Under the pieces are notes generated by a model. It was not told the origin of the DNA. It made no database searches and worked only from the letters and a program-made list of their open reading frames with translations. Shown piece after piece: positions 54,447-62,482 of a stretch of 64,000 nucleotides of DNA (positions are counted from its first letter, which is position 1; every line of letters starts with the position of its first letter). Location: the NCBI RefSeq assembly GCF_900168195.1, contig NZ_FUYX01000007.1, positions 186,001 through 250,000 on the forward strand, read 5' to 3'. This DNA comes from Allobosea thiooxidans (GTDB lineage Bacteria; Pseudomonadota; Alphaproteobacteria; Rhizobiales; Beijerinckiaceae). The position numbers were made by a program, and so were the translations under genes.

Positions 54447-55617
54447 CGTGCCCCGCCTGTGCCGAGGCCGCCGGCCGCGCATCGTTGAGCTTGTTGGCGC
54501 CGTCGGCGCGGATCTTCATGGCGTTGCCGCGCCAGCTCACCTCGCCGCCGATGAAGGCATAGGCCCAGATGCCGGGGAAGGCGATGTCGCGTGCCAGCAT
54601 GGCGAGCGGAGTACGCCAGTTCAGGAACCAGCCGACGCTGGCGGACAAGAGGATATCGCCGGCATACCAGACGAGCAGGACGAGGAGCGGCGCAAGCCAG
54701 ACCGACAGCCCCAGCGCGGAGGCACCGAAGGCAGCGAGCACGGCGGCAAGGAAAGGCGTGGAGAGGATTTCCAGCGCGAAGAACGGCAGGAAGGTCACGC
54801 GCCGCAGACGCGCCCAGCGGAACTGGCGCTGCACGACGTCCCTCAGTCGGCGCCGGCCAAGCGGCTGCTCGAAGGGCTGGCCGACGAGATGGACCTGCCG
54901 GCCGGTATTGCGCACCAGCTTGGTCGAGGCCGCATCCTCGGCGATCTCGGCGCCGAGCGCGGCGATGCCACCATTGGCGTCGAGGAAGGGCTTGTTCCAG
55001 AGCATCGACTTGCCCTGCGCGAAGCCGAGGCCCAGCGCCTCGCCGACATATTGCCAGCGCGCCTGGAAGGCATTGAGGAAGGCGCATTCGACTTCGGCGC
55101 CAATGCACAGAGGCCGGGAGCCGGCCGGCGTCGAGCAAACGAGGCCGGTCGCGGGCTGCCAGGCGGCCAGCATGCGCTGAATGTAATCCTTGGGCATCAG
55201 CACGTTGGAATCGGCGAGGATGACCCAGTCGGTCGCCGCCGCCTCCCAGCCGCGCACGCAGTTGTTGAGCTTGGGATTGGCGCTGACCGGGACATCGCCG
55301 ACGATCAGGCGGACCTTTTCAGCGCCATAGATGCCGATCAGCTCCTCGATCAGCGGGATGATCGGATCATGGGCGTCGGCGACGCAGAAGATCGTGCAGT
55401 AGTGGGGATAATTGAGTTCGAGGCCCGAGATCGCCGTCTCGCGGCTGAAGGCCTCGATACCGCGCACCGGCCTGACGATGGTGACCGGCGGCAGGGCAGC
55501 GAGCAGGGCAGAATTCTGAACGGGCCGGCGCAGCCGCCAGAGCGCGATGACCTGGCTCGCCAGGTTCATCACGACCAGCAGCACGGCGATCGCCGCCGCC
55601 CAGCCCGCAGGCGTCAT
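54436..55617 (-). CDS. Ceramide glucosyltransferase-like GT (GT21/HpnI type)
   Basis: 393-residue membrane-bound glycosyltransferase. An N-terminal TM (about 5-27), a GT-A domain with 'PPVTIVRPVRGIEAFSRETAISGLELNYP', 'DWVILADSNVLMPKDYIQRM', 'DAASTKLVR' and the acceptor motif QFRWARL, then several C-terminal TMs. This pattern fits bacterial ceramide/hopanoid GT21-like enzymes transferring a hexose to a lipid. It lies between pheS (28 bases away) and the ASCH gene (overlap 11 bases). A link to the ChbG/HpnK-type deacetylase at 40.5 kb is possible, since HpnI and HpnK act together in hopanoid head-group synthesis (inference). Confidence 0.85.
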   Translation of the reverse strand: MTPAGWAAAIAVLLVVMNLASQVIALWRLRRPVQNSALLAALPPVTIVRPVRGIEAFSRETAISGLELNYPHYCTIFCVADAHDPIIPLIEELIGIYGAEKVRLIVGDVPVSANPKLNNCVRGWEAAATDWVILADSNVLMPKDYIQRMLAAWQPATGLVCSTPAGSRPLCIGAEVECAFLNAFQARWQYVGEALGLGFAQGKSMLWNKPFLDANGGIAALGAEIAEDAASTKLVRNTGRQVHLVGQPFEQPLGRRRLRDVVQRQFRWARLRRVTFLPFFALEILSTPFLAAVLAAFGASALGLSVWLAPLLVLLVWYAGDILLSASVGWFLNWRTPLAMLARDIAFPGIWAYAFIGGEVSWRGNAMKIRADGANKLNDARPAASAQAGHDGR

Positions 55618-55645
55618 CGCGCCCTCCCCTGCCCGGCTCGCGCCG

Positions 55646-56728
55646 TCATGAGGAGAGGCCGGCGGTCAGCGTCGGCAGGTCGAGCGGGCGGAAGCCGTAA
55701 TGCGACAGCCAGCGCACATCCGCCTCGAAGAAGGGGCGCAGGTCCGGCATGCCGTATTTCAGCATGGCGATGCGGTCGATGCCCATGCCCCAGGCGAAGC
55801 CCTGATAGACCTCGGGGTCGAGCCCGCAATTGCGCAGCACGTTCGGATGGACCATGCCGCAGCCGAGGATCTCGAGCCAGTCGTCGCCCTCGCCGAAGCG
55901 GATCTCGCCGCCCTTGCGCGAGCACTGGATGTCGACCTCCATCGAAGGCTCGGTGAAGGGGAAGAAGGACGGGCGGAAGCGCATCTTCACGTCGTCGATC
56001 TCGAAGAACGACTTGCAGAACTCCTCCAGGATCCACTTGAGGTGGCCGAGATGAGCCGACTTGTCGATGACCAGCCCCTCGACCTGATGGAACATCGGGG
56101 TATGGGTCTGGTCGGAATCGTTGCGATAGGTCCGGCCCGGGCAGATGACGCGGATCGGCGGTGCCTCGGCCAGCATGGTGCGGACCTGCACCGGCGAGGT
56201 GTGGGTGCGCAACAGCTTGCGCTCGCCATTGGCGTCCGGCGCAAAGAAGAAGGTGTCGTGCATCTCGCGGGCGGGATGGCCGACCGGGAAGTTGAGCTTG
56301 GTGAAATTCAGGTCGTCGGTCTCGACGTCCGGCCCCTCGGCGATGGCGAAGCCCATATCGCCGAAGATCGCGGTGATCTCGTCGATGACCTGGCTGATCG
56401 GGTGAATGCGGCCGCGCGCCTCGGGCCCTTCCTGCACCGGCAGGGAGACGTCGACGCGCTCGGAGGCCAGCCGCGCCTCCAGCGCCGCTTCGCCCAGCGC
56501 TTCCTTGCGGGCCGCGATGGCGCCCTGCACACGGTCGCGCAGGCCGTTGATCTGCGGGCCCTTCTCCTTGCGCTCGTCCGGCGTCATGCCGCCCAGCGTC
56601 TTGAGCAGCGCCGAGATCGAGCCGGACTTGCCGAGCGCGGCGATGCGCACATCCTCGACGGCGGCTTCATCGGCGGCAGTGTCGATCGCGACAAGGACGT
56701 CGCGTTCCAGGGTGGCGATATCGGTCAT
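55646..56728 (-). CDS. pheS: Phenylalanine--tRNA ligase alpha subunit
   Basis: 360-residue catalytic subunit. The N-terminal coiled-coil that binds tRNA (about 1-90) is followed by the class II catalytic core: motif 2 '[14 protein letters not shown]' region with '[30 protein letters not shown]', and motif 3 '[22 protein letters not shown]'. It is the first gene of the unit that ends with pheT, and 224 bases separate its ATG from the divergent LOG gene. No phenylalanine-rich leader peptide is evident in that gap. Confidence 0.97.
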   Translation of the reverse strand: MTDIATLERDVLVAIDTAADEAAVEDVRIAALGKSGSISALLKTLGGMTPDERKEKGPQINGLRDRVQGAIAARKEALGEAALEARLASERVDVSLPVQEGPEARGRIHPISQVIDEITAIFGDMGFAIAEGPDVETDDLNFTKLNFPVGHPAREMHDTFFFAPDANGERKLLRTHTSPVQVRTMLAEAPPIRVICPGRTYRNDSDQTHTPMFHQVEGLVIDKSAHLGHLKWILEEFCKSFFEIDDVKMRFRPSFFPFTEPSMEVDIQCSRKGGEIRFGEGDDWLEILGCGMVHPNVLRNCGLDPEVYQGFAWGMGIDRIAMLKYGMPDLRPFFEADVRWLSHYGFRPLDLPTLTAGLSS

Positions 56729-56952
56729 GAATGGGTCGCAAGCGTTTGAAGGCGTGGGAACGGGCGCGTTCTAGCGGGAACGGCCGGCTTATGCCAGAGC
56801 GAAGCGACGGGAAGCGGAACCGGCTTCGCGCAGGGCGCCGAATGCGCGCCCCGCAGCGGGGTGACGATCTGTCCCTTTGTGCGCGCCCCGAATCCTTCCG
56901 AAGAAGGGGCTTCGCCTTTCGACCCGGCGCAGAGCCGATGCAGGAGGATGCC

Positions 56953-57714
56953 TTGCCCGACAACACCGCCCAGAAGGAATCGCCGTCCTATCGGCTCGCC
57001 GCGCTCGATCCCGACTTCATCCTCGGCGATTCGACCCGTGGCGTCCGCTTCATGCTGGAGTATCAGAAGGCCGAGGATCATCTCAGGGCGCGCGGCGTCG
57101 TCTCGACCATCGTCGTCTTCGGCTCGGCGCGGGTGCGCGAGGGCAACCCCTGGTACGAGGCCGCCCGCGCCTTCGGCCGCATCGCCTCCGAGCGCGGCGG
57201 CGCGCTGCGCGACGGCGATGCCGGCCGCCACCACGTCATCGCCACCGGCGGCGGGCCGGGCATCATGGAGGCCGCCAATCGCGGCGCGATCGAAGCCGGC
57301 GCTCTCTCGATCGGCTTCAACATCACGCTGCCGCACGAGCAGGAGCCGAACGCCTGGTCGACGCCGGACCTGACCTTCCGCTTCCACTATTTCGCGATGC
57401 GCAAGATGCATCTGGCGATGCGCGCCGCAGCGCTGGTGGTTTTCCCGGGCGGCTTCGGCACGCTCGACGAGCTGTTCGAGATCATGACGCTGGTGCAGAC
57501 GGGCAAGATGAGCCCGGTGCCGATCGTGCTCTACGATTCCGGCTTCTGGCAGGGCCTGCTCAATCTCGACCGGATGGCCGAGGCCGGCTTCATCCGCCCG
57601 GACGATCTCAAGCTGTTCCACTATGCCGACACGCCGGAGCAGGCCTATGACCGGATCGTCGAAGGCGCCGGCGCGGACTGGCACCCGCCGACGAACGGCA
57701 GCGTTCAGGCGTGA
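56953..57714 (+). CDS. LOG family protein (TIGR00730-like, cytokinin riboside phosphoribohydrolase type)
   Basis: About 253 residues of Rossmann-like fold. The signature is GGGPGIMEAANRGA and PGGFGTLDELFEIMTLVQTGK, with 'VVFGSARV' at the first strand. LOG enzymes hydrolyse ribose 5-monophosphate from nucleotides; bacterial ones act on AMP or cytokinin nucleotides. The start is likely the TTG at 56953 (AGGAGG five bases upstream), giving MPDNTAQKE; the ATG at 56938 lies before that ribosome binding site and is an alternative five codons longer. It separates pheS from rplT. Confidence 0.9.
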   Translation: MPDNTAQKESPSYRLAALDPDFILGDSTRGVRFMLEYQKAEDHLRARGVVSTIVVFGSARVREGNPWYEAARAFGRIASERGGALRDGDAGRHHVIATGGGPGIMEAANRGAIEAGALSIGFNITLPHEQEPNAWSTPDLTFRFHYFAMRKMHLAMRAAALVVFPGGFGTLDELFEIMTLVQTGKMSPVPIVLYDSGFWQGLLNLDRMAEAGFIRPDDLKLFHYADTPEQAYDRIVEGAGADWHPPTNGSVQA

Positions 57715-57727
57715 GAGCGTACGGCGT

Positions 57728-57820
57728 CGTCATGGTCGGGCTCGTCCCGACCATCCACGCCTCCGGCCGCCGCCCGCGGCGTTCAAGACGTGGATGCTCG
57801 CCACAAGGGCGCGCATGACG
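57728..57820. repeat. Intergenic palindromic repeat, family C copy 2 (inverted to copy 1)
   Basis: CGTCATGGTCGGGCTCGTCCCGACCATCCACG at the left and ACGTGGATGCTCGCCACAAGGGCGCGCATGACG at the right, the reverse of the element at 51498-51590. It lies behind the LOG gene and in front of the rplT terminator. Confidence 0.85.
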
Positions 57821-57851
57821 GCAGAGCCTGAAGAACCCTGAAGAACAAAGA

Positions 57852-57879
57852 AAAAGGCCGGCGTCACCGCCGGCCTTTT
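57852..57879 (-). terminator. Terminator of rpmI-rplT
   Basis: AAAAGGCCGGCG-TCAC-CGCCGGCCTTTT, a perfect 12-bp stem. In the rplT direction it is followed by TTTTTCTTTG; it begins 25 bases after the rplT stop codon. Confidence 0.92.
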
Positions 57880-57903
57880 CCAAATTCAGCGACGCAAGGC
57901 TGC

Positions 57904-58278
57904 TCAGGCGGCCTTGGCTTCGGCGCCCAGCACGCCCTTGACCGTCTCGACCACGGCAGCGAACGAAGCTGCATCGTCGATGGCCATGGCCGACAGGGTC
58001 TTGCGGTCGAGTTCGATGCCCGACTTGGTCAGGCCGCCGATGAAGACCGAATAGGTCAGGCCGTGCTCGCGCACCGCAGCGTTGAGGCGCTGGATCCAGA
58101 GCGCGCGGAACGAGCGCTTCTTGTTCTTGCGGTCGCGATAGGCGTACTGCATCGACCGATCGACGGCCGCCTTGGCGGCGCGGATCGTGTTCTTGCGGCG
58201 GCCATAGAAGCCCTTGGCGGCCTTGAGCGTCTTCTTGTGCTTGGCGTGGGCGGTAACGCCCCGTTTCACGCGAGCCAT
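57904..58278 (-). CDS. rplT: 50S ribosomal protein L20
   Basis: 124 residues, slightly longer than the usual 117-120. The start [28 protein letters not shown] and '[33 protein letters not shown]' are canonical. It binds 23S rRNA early in 50S assembly. It follows rpmI by 28 bases. Confidence 0.98.
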   Translation of the reverse strand: MARVKRGVTAHAKHKKTLKAAKGFYGRRKNTIRAAKAAVDRSMQYAYRDRKNKKRSFRALWIQRLNAAVREHGLTYSVFIGGLTKSGIELDRKTLSAMAIDDAASFAAVVETVKGVLGAEAKAA

Positions 58279-58306
58279 ATCATGATCTCCGGAATGTCAG
58301 GTGGCG

Positions 58307-58507
58307 TCAGCCGTTGGGGAGGAAGAACTTCTTCACGTTGGCAGCATCGCCCTCGAAGAGGGTGGTGGTGCCGCGGTGGTTGCGGATCTGCTTGTTGGTC
58401 CGCTTGATCATCCCGTGACGCTTGCCGGCCTGGGCGTAGAGCACCTTGCCGGTACCGGTGATCTTGAACCGCTTTTTGGCGGCCGATTTGGTCTTGATCT
58501 TGGGCAT
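58307..58507 (-). CDS. rpmI: 50S ribosomal protein L35
   Basis: 66 residues, [21 protein letters not shown], very basic, ending KKFFLPNG. Size and sequence are typical of the family. It is the first gene of an rpmI-rplT unit. Unlike the classic arrangement infC is not directly upstream but 3.3 kb away, behind other genes. Confidence 0.98.
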   Translation of the reverse strand: MPKIKTKSAAKKRFKITGTGKVLYAQAGKRHGMIKRTNKQIRNHRGTTTLFEGDAANVKKFFLPNG

Positions 58508-58774
58508 TTCAGCTCCTCAATGGTCGTAGCCGCGCGTCTTTTGAACGCGTTGCCAATGTCTTGCTTTCAGGAAGCAAAGCACGACCGCCACGGCAGCCCT
58601 TATCAGCCGGGCGATCGAAGGCCGGCCCTATCGCAGAAAATGCCGCCTCTGGCAAGTGCGAAGCCGGCAATCCCGGATGGGGCGCATCGGAAACCGGGCC
58701 GTTGCCCGCCCGCTTCCTTCAAGCGCAGTTCCCGACGTAAGGTCAACCGGCATCCGCATCTGGAGACCCTCCCC

Positions 58775-59800
58775 GTGAAGAAGCTTCTGCTCAGCCTCGC
58801 CGCCGGCCTCGCGCTGGCGGCCGCCGCCTCGGCCCCGGCGCTTGCCCAGTCGACGCTCGACAAGATCAAGGCGCGCGGCCACATCATCTGCGGCACCAGC
58901 GAAGGCGTGCCGGGCTTCTCGCTGCAAGACGGCAACGGCGTCTGGAAGGGCTTCGACACCGATGTCTGCCGCGCGCTGGCGGCTGCGATCTTCAACGACC
59001 CGGACAAGGCGACTTACCTGTCGCTCTCGAGCAAGAACCGGCTCGTCGCGCTGCAGAGCGGCGAGATCGACGTGCTCTCCCGCACCACCACCTGGACGCT
59101 CGGCCGCGACATCGGCCAGGGCCTGACCTTCACGACGGTCAACTATTATGACGGCCAGGGCTTCATCGTCCGCAAGAAGCTCAATGTGAACAGCGTCAAG
59201 GAACTCGACGGCGCCTCGGTCTGCGTCTCGCAGGGCACGACCACCGAGCTCAACCTCGCCGATTACGGCCGCACCCATGGCCTGAAATTCGAGACCGTCG
59301 CCTTCGCGACGCTGGAGGACACCGTCCAGGCCTATGAGGCCGGCCGCTGCGACGCCTACACCACCGACCTCTCGGCGCTGGCCGGCACGCGCGGCCGGCT
59401 CAAGAACCCCGAGGAGCATATCCTGCTCCAGCAGGTGATCTCGAAGGAGCCGCTCGGCCCCTGGGTCCGCAAGAACGACCCGGCCTGGTTCGACCTGGTG
59501 CGCTGGACGGTCTTCGCCCTGATCAATGCCGAGGAACTCGGCGTGACCCAGGCCAATGTCGAGGAGATGGCGAAGACGTCGCAGAACCCGGAAGTCCGGC
59601 GCATGCTCGGCGCCGAGGGCAAGTTCGGGGAGTCGCTCGGCCTCGGCAACGACTGGGTCGTGCGGATCGTCAAGGCGGTCGGCAATTACGGCGAGAGCTT
59701 CGAGCGCCATTTCGGCCCGAAGACGCGCAACCCGCTGCCGCGCGGCGTCAACAAGCTCTGGACCGAAGGTGGCCTGCACTACGCCCCGCCGATCCGCTGA
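58775..59800 (+). CDS. General L-amino acid ABC transporter substrate-binding protein (AapJ-like)
   Basis: 341 residues with a signal peptide (about 1-27, ALA-type site before QSTLDKI). The periplasmic SBP_bac_3 domain starts 'RGHIICGTSEGVPGFSLQDGNGVWKGFDTDVCRALAAAIF', and 'RTTTWTLGRDIGQGLTF' with 'YYDGQGFIVRK' and 'PLGPWVRKNDPAWFDLVRWTVFALINAEELG' is the AapJ/YhdW branch. It starts at GTG behind GGAGA. No permease or ATPase gene is adjacent; the aapQMP genes must be elsewhere, or it is a spare binding protein. Confidence 0.9.
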   Translation: MKKLLLSLAAGLALAAAASAPALAQSTLDKIKARGHIICGTSEGVPGFSLQDGNGVWKGFDTDVCRALAAAIFNDPDKATYLSLSSKNRLVALQSGEIDVLSRTTTWTLGRDIGQGLTFTTVNYYDGQGFIVRKKLNVNSVKELDGASVCVSQGTTTELNLADYGRTHGLKFETVAFATLEDTVQAYEAGRCDAYTTDLSALAGTRGRLKNPEEHILLQQVISKEPLGPWVRKNDPAWFDLVRWTVFALINAEELGVTQANVEEMAKTSQNPEVRRMLGAEGKFGESLGLGNDWVVRIVKAVGNYGESFERHFGPKTRNPLPRGVNKLWTEGGLHYAPPIR

Positions 59801-59851
59801 TCATCCGATGCTGCCGGGCCACCCTCCCAGGGCGGCCCGTCGCTTCCATGT

Positions 59852-61084
59852 TCAGGCCGGTTCGCAGACGGCCGCCTGGTTGCGGTCGCCGAGAAGCCGG
59901 GCATAGCCGACGAGCGTGGTCAGCAATCCGATGACGCCGGCAGCGACCGAAACCCAGAAGCCGCTATGGGCTCCGAAGGCGTCGATCAGTGCGCCGGCGG
60001 CAGAGGCGCCGAAGGCCATCCCGATGCCGATCCCGGTGATGCCCCAGGTCATGCCCTCGGTGAGCTGACGGGCCGGCACCAGCCGCTCGATCAGCCCCAT
60101 GGCGATGATGATGGTCGGCGAGACGGCCGCACCGGCCATGAAGAAGACCAGCGCCAGCGAGGCCAGGCCGGTCACCGCCAGCAGCGGCAATGTCGTAGCC
60201 GCAGCCAGCGCGATCGCCGCGACGAACTGCGTGGCGAGCGACGCCCTGAGCCTGAGCGCTCCGAAGACGAGGCCGACGATCAGCGAGCCTGCCGCATAGG
60301 TCGCCAGCACCACGCTCGCCATCGCCTTCTGCCCCTGCGCCTCGGCGAAGGCGACCGCGGTGATCTCGGCGGTGCCGAAGATCGCCCCGATGGCGATCAT
60401 CGCGAGCACGACGACCTGCACGCCGCCGAGCCGAATGACCGAGGCTTCCATGCCGGCAGCGCGGGCGCGAACCGGCGGCTCCGTCCGCCGCTGCGCGCAG
60501 AGCAGCGGCACGCCGACGAGCAGGAAGACCATGGCGGCAAGCGGACCCGCCTCCGGAAAGAGGCTGACGCTGAGCCCGATCGCGACGATCGGGCCGATGA
60601 TGAAGATGATCTCGTCGACCACCGATTCGAAGGCGAAGGCGGTGCGCAGCTGCGGCGTGTCGCGATAGAGCTCCGTCCAGCGCGCCCGCACCATTGCGCC
60701 GATGCTCGGCATCACGCCGGCGAGCAGCGCGAAGACGAAGAGCAGCCAGCTCGGCGCCCCCGCCCATGTCGAGAGCATGAGGCCGCTCAGCGCCAGAGCT
60801 CCTGCCCCGGCGGCCGGCATCAGCACGCGTCGCTGGCCATAGCGGTCGACGAGCCGCGAGACCTGCGGGGTGATCAGCGCGGAAGCGAGCGCGAAGACGG
60901 CGGCGACGGCGCCGGCGACGGCGTATTCCCCGCGCCGCTCCGACAGCATCGTGACGATGCCGAGGCCCACCATCGACGCCGGCAAGCGCGCGACGAAAGC
61001 CGCGGACGAAAAGGCGAGCGCGCCGGGTGCGCGAAAGATCTCACGATAAGGATTGGGCATGGCCTGGACCGAAGGGGCGGACAT
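59852..61084 (-). CDS. MFS transporter, divergent from a TetR regulator
   Basis: About 410 residues with twelve TM helices in two halves. Motif A-like 'LVDRYGQRRVLMP' lies in loop 2-3. 'FAFESVVDEIIFIIGPIVAIGLSV' and 'QLTEGMTWGITGIGIGMAFGASAAGALIDAFG' resemble drug/efflux-type MFS members. The divergent TetR gene and three operator-like dyads between them point to a ligand-induced efflux pump (inference). Starts at 61084 (MSAPSVQAM) or 61060 (MPNPYREIF) are both possible and neither has a clear ribosome binding site. With 61084 the first dyad covers the start codon. Confidence 0.88.
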   Translation of the reverse strand: MSAPSVQAMPNPYREIFRAPGALAFSSAAFVARLPASMVGLGIVTMLSERRGEYAVAGAVAAVFALASALITPQVSRLVDRYGQRRVLMPAAGAGALALSGLMLSTWAGAPSWLLFVFALLAGVMPSIGAMVRARWTELYRDTPQLRTAFAFESVVDEIIFIIGPIVAIGLSVSLFPEAGPLAAMVFLLVGVPLLCAQRRTEPPVRARAAGMEASVIRLGGVQVVVLAMIAIGAIFGTAEITAVAFAEAQGQKAMASVVLATYAAGSLIVGLVFGALRLRASLATQFVAAIALAAATTLPLLAVTGLASLALVFFMAGAAVSPTIIIAMGLIERLVPARQLTEGMTWGITGIGIGMAFGASAAGALIDAFGAHSGFWVSVAAGVIGLLTTLVGYARLLGDRNQAAVCEPA

Positions 61085-61149
61085 ACGCCGCGTATGTGAA
61101 TCGATAATTGCATACATTCCGTATGTCAATTAACATACGGAGCGTATGT
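61081..61149. promoter_or_regulatory. Three CATAC-N5-GTATG dyads, probable TetR operators
   Basis: Identical half-sites with 5-base spacers occur at 61082-61096 (CATAC GCCGC GTATG), 61111-61125 (CATAC ATTCC GTATG) and 61134-61148 (CATAC GGAGC GTATG). They are all between the divergent MFS and tetR starts. Sites 1 and 3 have an extended symmetric match (ACATACG...CGTATGT). Centre spacings are 29 and 23 bases. This is what a TetR repressor controlling both genes would use. Confidence 0.85.
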
Positions 61150-61161
61150 GAAAGGGATATG

Positions 61162-61758
61162 ATGGCTCGCAGGCTTCGCGCCGACATGATCGCGGCAACC
61201 CGCGCCAGCCTGATCGCCGCCGCACGCGAGGCGTTCGGCACGATCGGCTATGCGGCCGCCTCGATGGATGATCTGACCGCGGCGGCCGGCCTCACCCGCG
61301 GCGCACTCTATCACCATTTCGGCGACAAGAAGGGGCTGTTCGCCGCCGTGATCGACCAGATCGATGCGGAGATGACGATACGGCTGCGTGCCGTCTCGGC
61401 CCGTGCCGCGGATCCCTGGACCGGCTTCCGCGACTCATGCGCCGCCTATCTCGCCATGGCGCGCGAGCCCGAGATCCAGCGCATCATGCTGCGCGACGGC
61501 CCGGCCGTGCTCGGCGATCCCTGGGGCTGGCCGCTCCAGAACGACTGCATCCGGATGATGGCCCAGGGACTGAACGAGCTTGTCAGAGAGGGCGTGCTGG
61601 CCCCGCTCGATCCGGAGGCCGTGGCACGCCTGATCTTCGGCGCCACCCAGCATGCGGCGCAATGGATAGCCCATGCGCCCGACCCGGAGGCCGCCCTGCG
61701 GGCTGCGACCGACGCCTTCGACGCGATGCTCAAGGGGTTGCTGCGCAAGCCAGCATGA
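61162..61758 (+). CDS. TetR/AcrR-family transcriptional regulator
   Basis: 198 residues. The N-terminal HTH (about 10-57) reads 'LIAAAREAFGTIGYAAASMDDLTAAAGLTRGALYHHFGDKKGLFAAVI', the classic TetR_N pattern with GALYHHF recognition helix. The all-helical ligand domain follows. ATG 61162 is preferred (AAAGGG five bases before); ATG 61159 is one codon longer. It is divergent from the MFS gene and most likely represses both through the three dyads. A shared terminator with infC follows. Confidence 0.93.
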   Translation: MARRLRADMIAATRASLIAAAREAFGTIGYAAASMDDLTAAAGLTRGALYHHFGDKKGLFAAVIDQIDAEMTIRLRAVSARAADPWTGFRDSCAAYLAMAREPEIQRIMLRDGPAVLGDPWGWPLQNDCIRMMAQGLNELVREGVLAPLDPEAVARLIFGATQHAAQWIAHAPDPEAALRAATDAFDAMLKGLLRKPA

Positions 61759-61761
61759 AAA

Positions 61762-61785
61762 AGGGCGCCCGAGGCGCCCTCTTTC
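61762..61785. terminator. Terminator between tetR and infC (both directions)
   Basis: AGGGCGCC-CGA-GGCGCCCT stem-loop flanked by A4-A5 on the left and TCTTTC on the right. Read from infC it ends with five T; read from tetR with a weaker CTCTTT. Confidence 0.8.
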
Positions 61786-61822
61786 GGTTATCCCGAACAA
61801 GTCTTGCGAGATTGCCCGCGCC

Positions 61823-62365
61823 TCAGCGCGGCGCGAGCACCATCACCATCTGGCGGCCTTCGAGCTGCCAGTCGCTCTCGACCTTGGCGACCTCGGCCGT
61901 ATCGACCTTGACGCGCTCGAGCACCTTCACGCCGAGATCCTGATGCGCCATCTCGCGGCCGCGGAAGCGCAGGGTGACCTTTACCTTGTCGCCTTCCTCG
62001 AAGAAGCCGTGCATGGCCTTCATCTTCACCTCGTAATCGTGCTTGTCGATGCCGGGGCGGAGCTTGATCTCCTTGATTTCGATGGTGCGCTGCTTCTTGC
62101 GCGCCTCCGAAGCCTTCTTCTGCTCGAGAAAGCGGAAGCGGCCATAATCGAGGATCTTGCAGACGGGCGGCACGGAGTTCGGGGCGATCTCGACGAGGTC
62201 GAGGCCGGCATCCTCGGCGATCTTCAGGGCCTCGAAGAACGACACCACGCCACGGTTGGCGCCGGTATCGTCGATGAGCTGAACCTCGCGAACTCCGCGG
62301 ATGTCACGGTTCGAACGGGGGCCTTCCTTGGTCGGGGCCGGTGCGGCTCGGTACGGACGACGAAT
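61823..62365 (-). CDS. infC: Translation initiation factor IF-3, AUU start codon
   Basis: 180-residue IF-3: N-domain ('[39 protein letters not shown]', linker with basic helix) and C-domain ('[33 protein letters not shown]'). It discriminates initiator tRNA and start codons on the 30S subunit. The start is ATT at 62363-62365 ([15 protein letters not shown]): it has AGGAGA seven bases before it, which no ATG, GTG or TTG in this frame has nearby. A rare AUU start is the known device by which IF-3 limits its own translation. The longer frame to 62428 would have to start at an ATG without this signal. Confidence 0.93.
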   Translation of the reverse strand: MRRPYRAAPAPTKEGPRSNRDIRGVREVQLIDDTGANRGVVSFFEALKIAEDAGLDLVEIAPNSVPPVCKILDYGRFRFLEQKKASEARKKQRTIEIKEIKLRPGIDKHDYEVKMKAMHGFFEEGDKVKVTLRFRGREMAHQDLGVKVLERVKVDTAEVAKVESDWQLEGRQMVMVLAPR

Positions 62366-62482
62366 GGGGTATTCTCCTGTATTTGGCGCAGTTCGCGCCG
62401 CTGTTGCAGACACATTGCACAAAGACACGCGTTGTCAATGCATGACGCCGCGTCGGCAGGCATTCGCCGCCGCCTTGTCGCC

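Noticed and set aside
56729..56952. Phe-tRNA attenuator/leader peptide upstream of pheS
   Set aside because: No short reading frame rich in Phe codons followed by a terminator was found in the gap.
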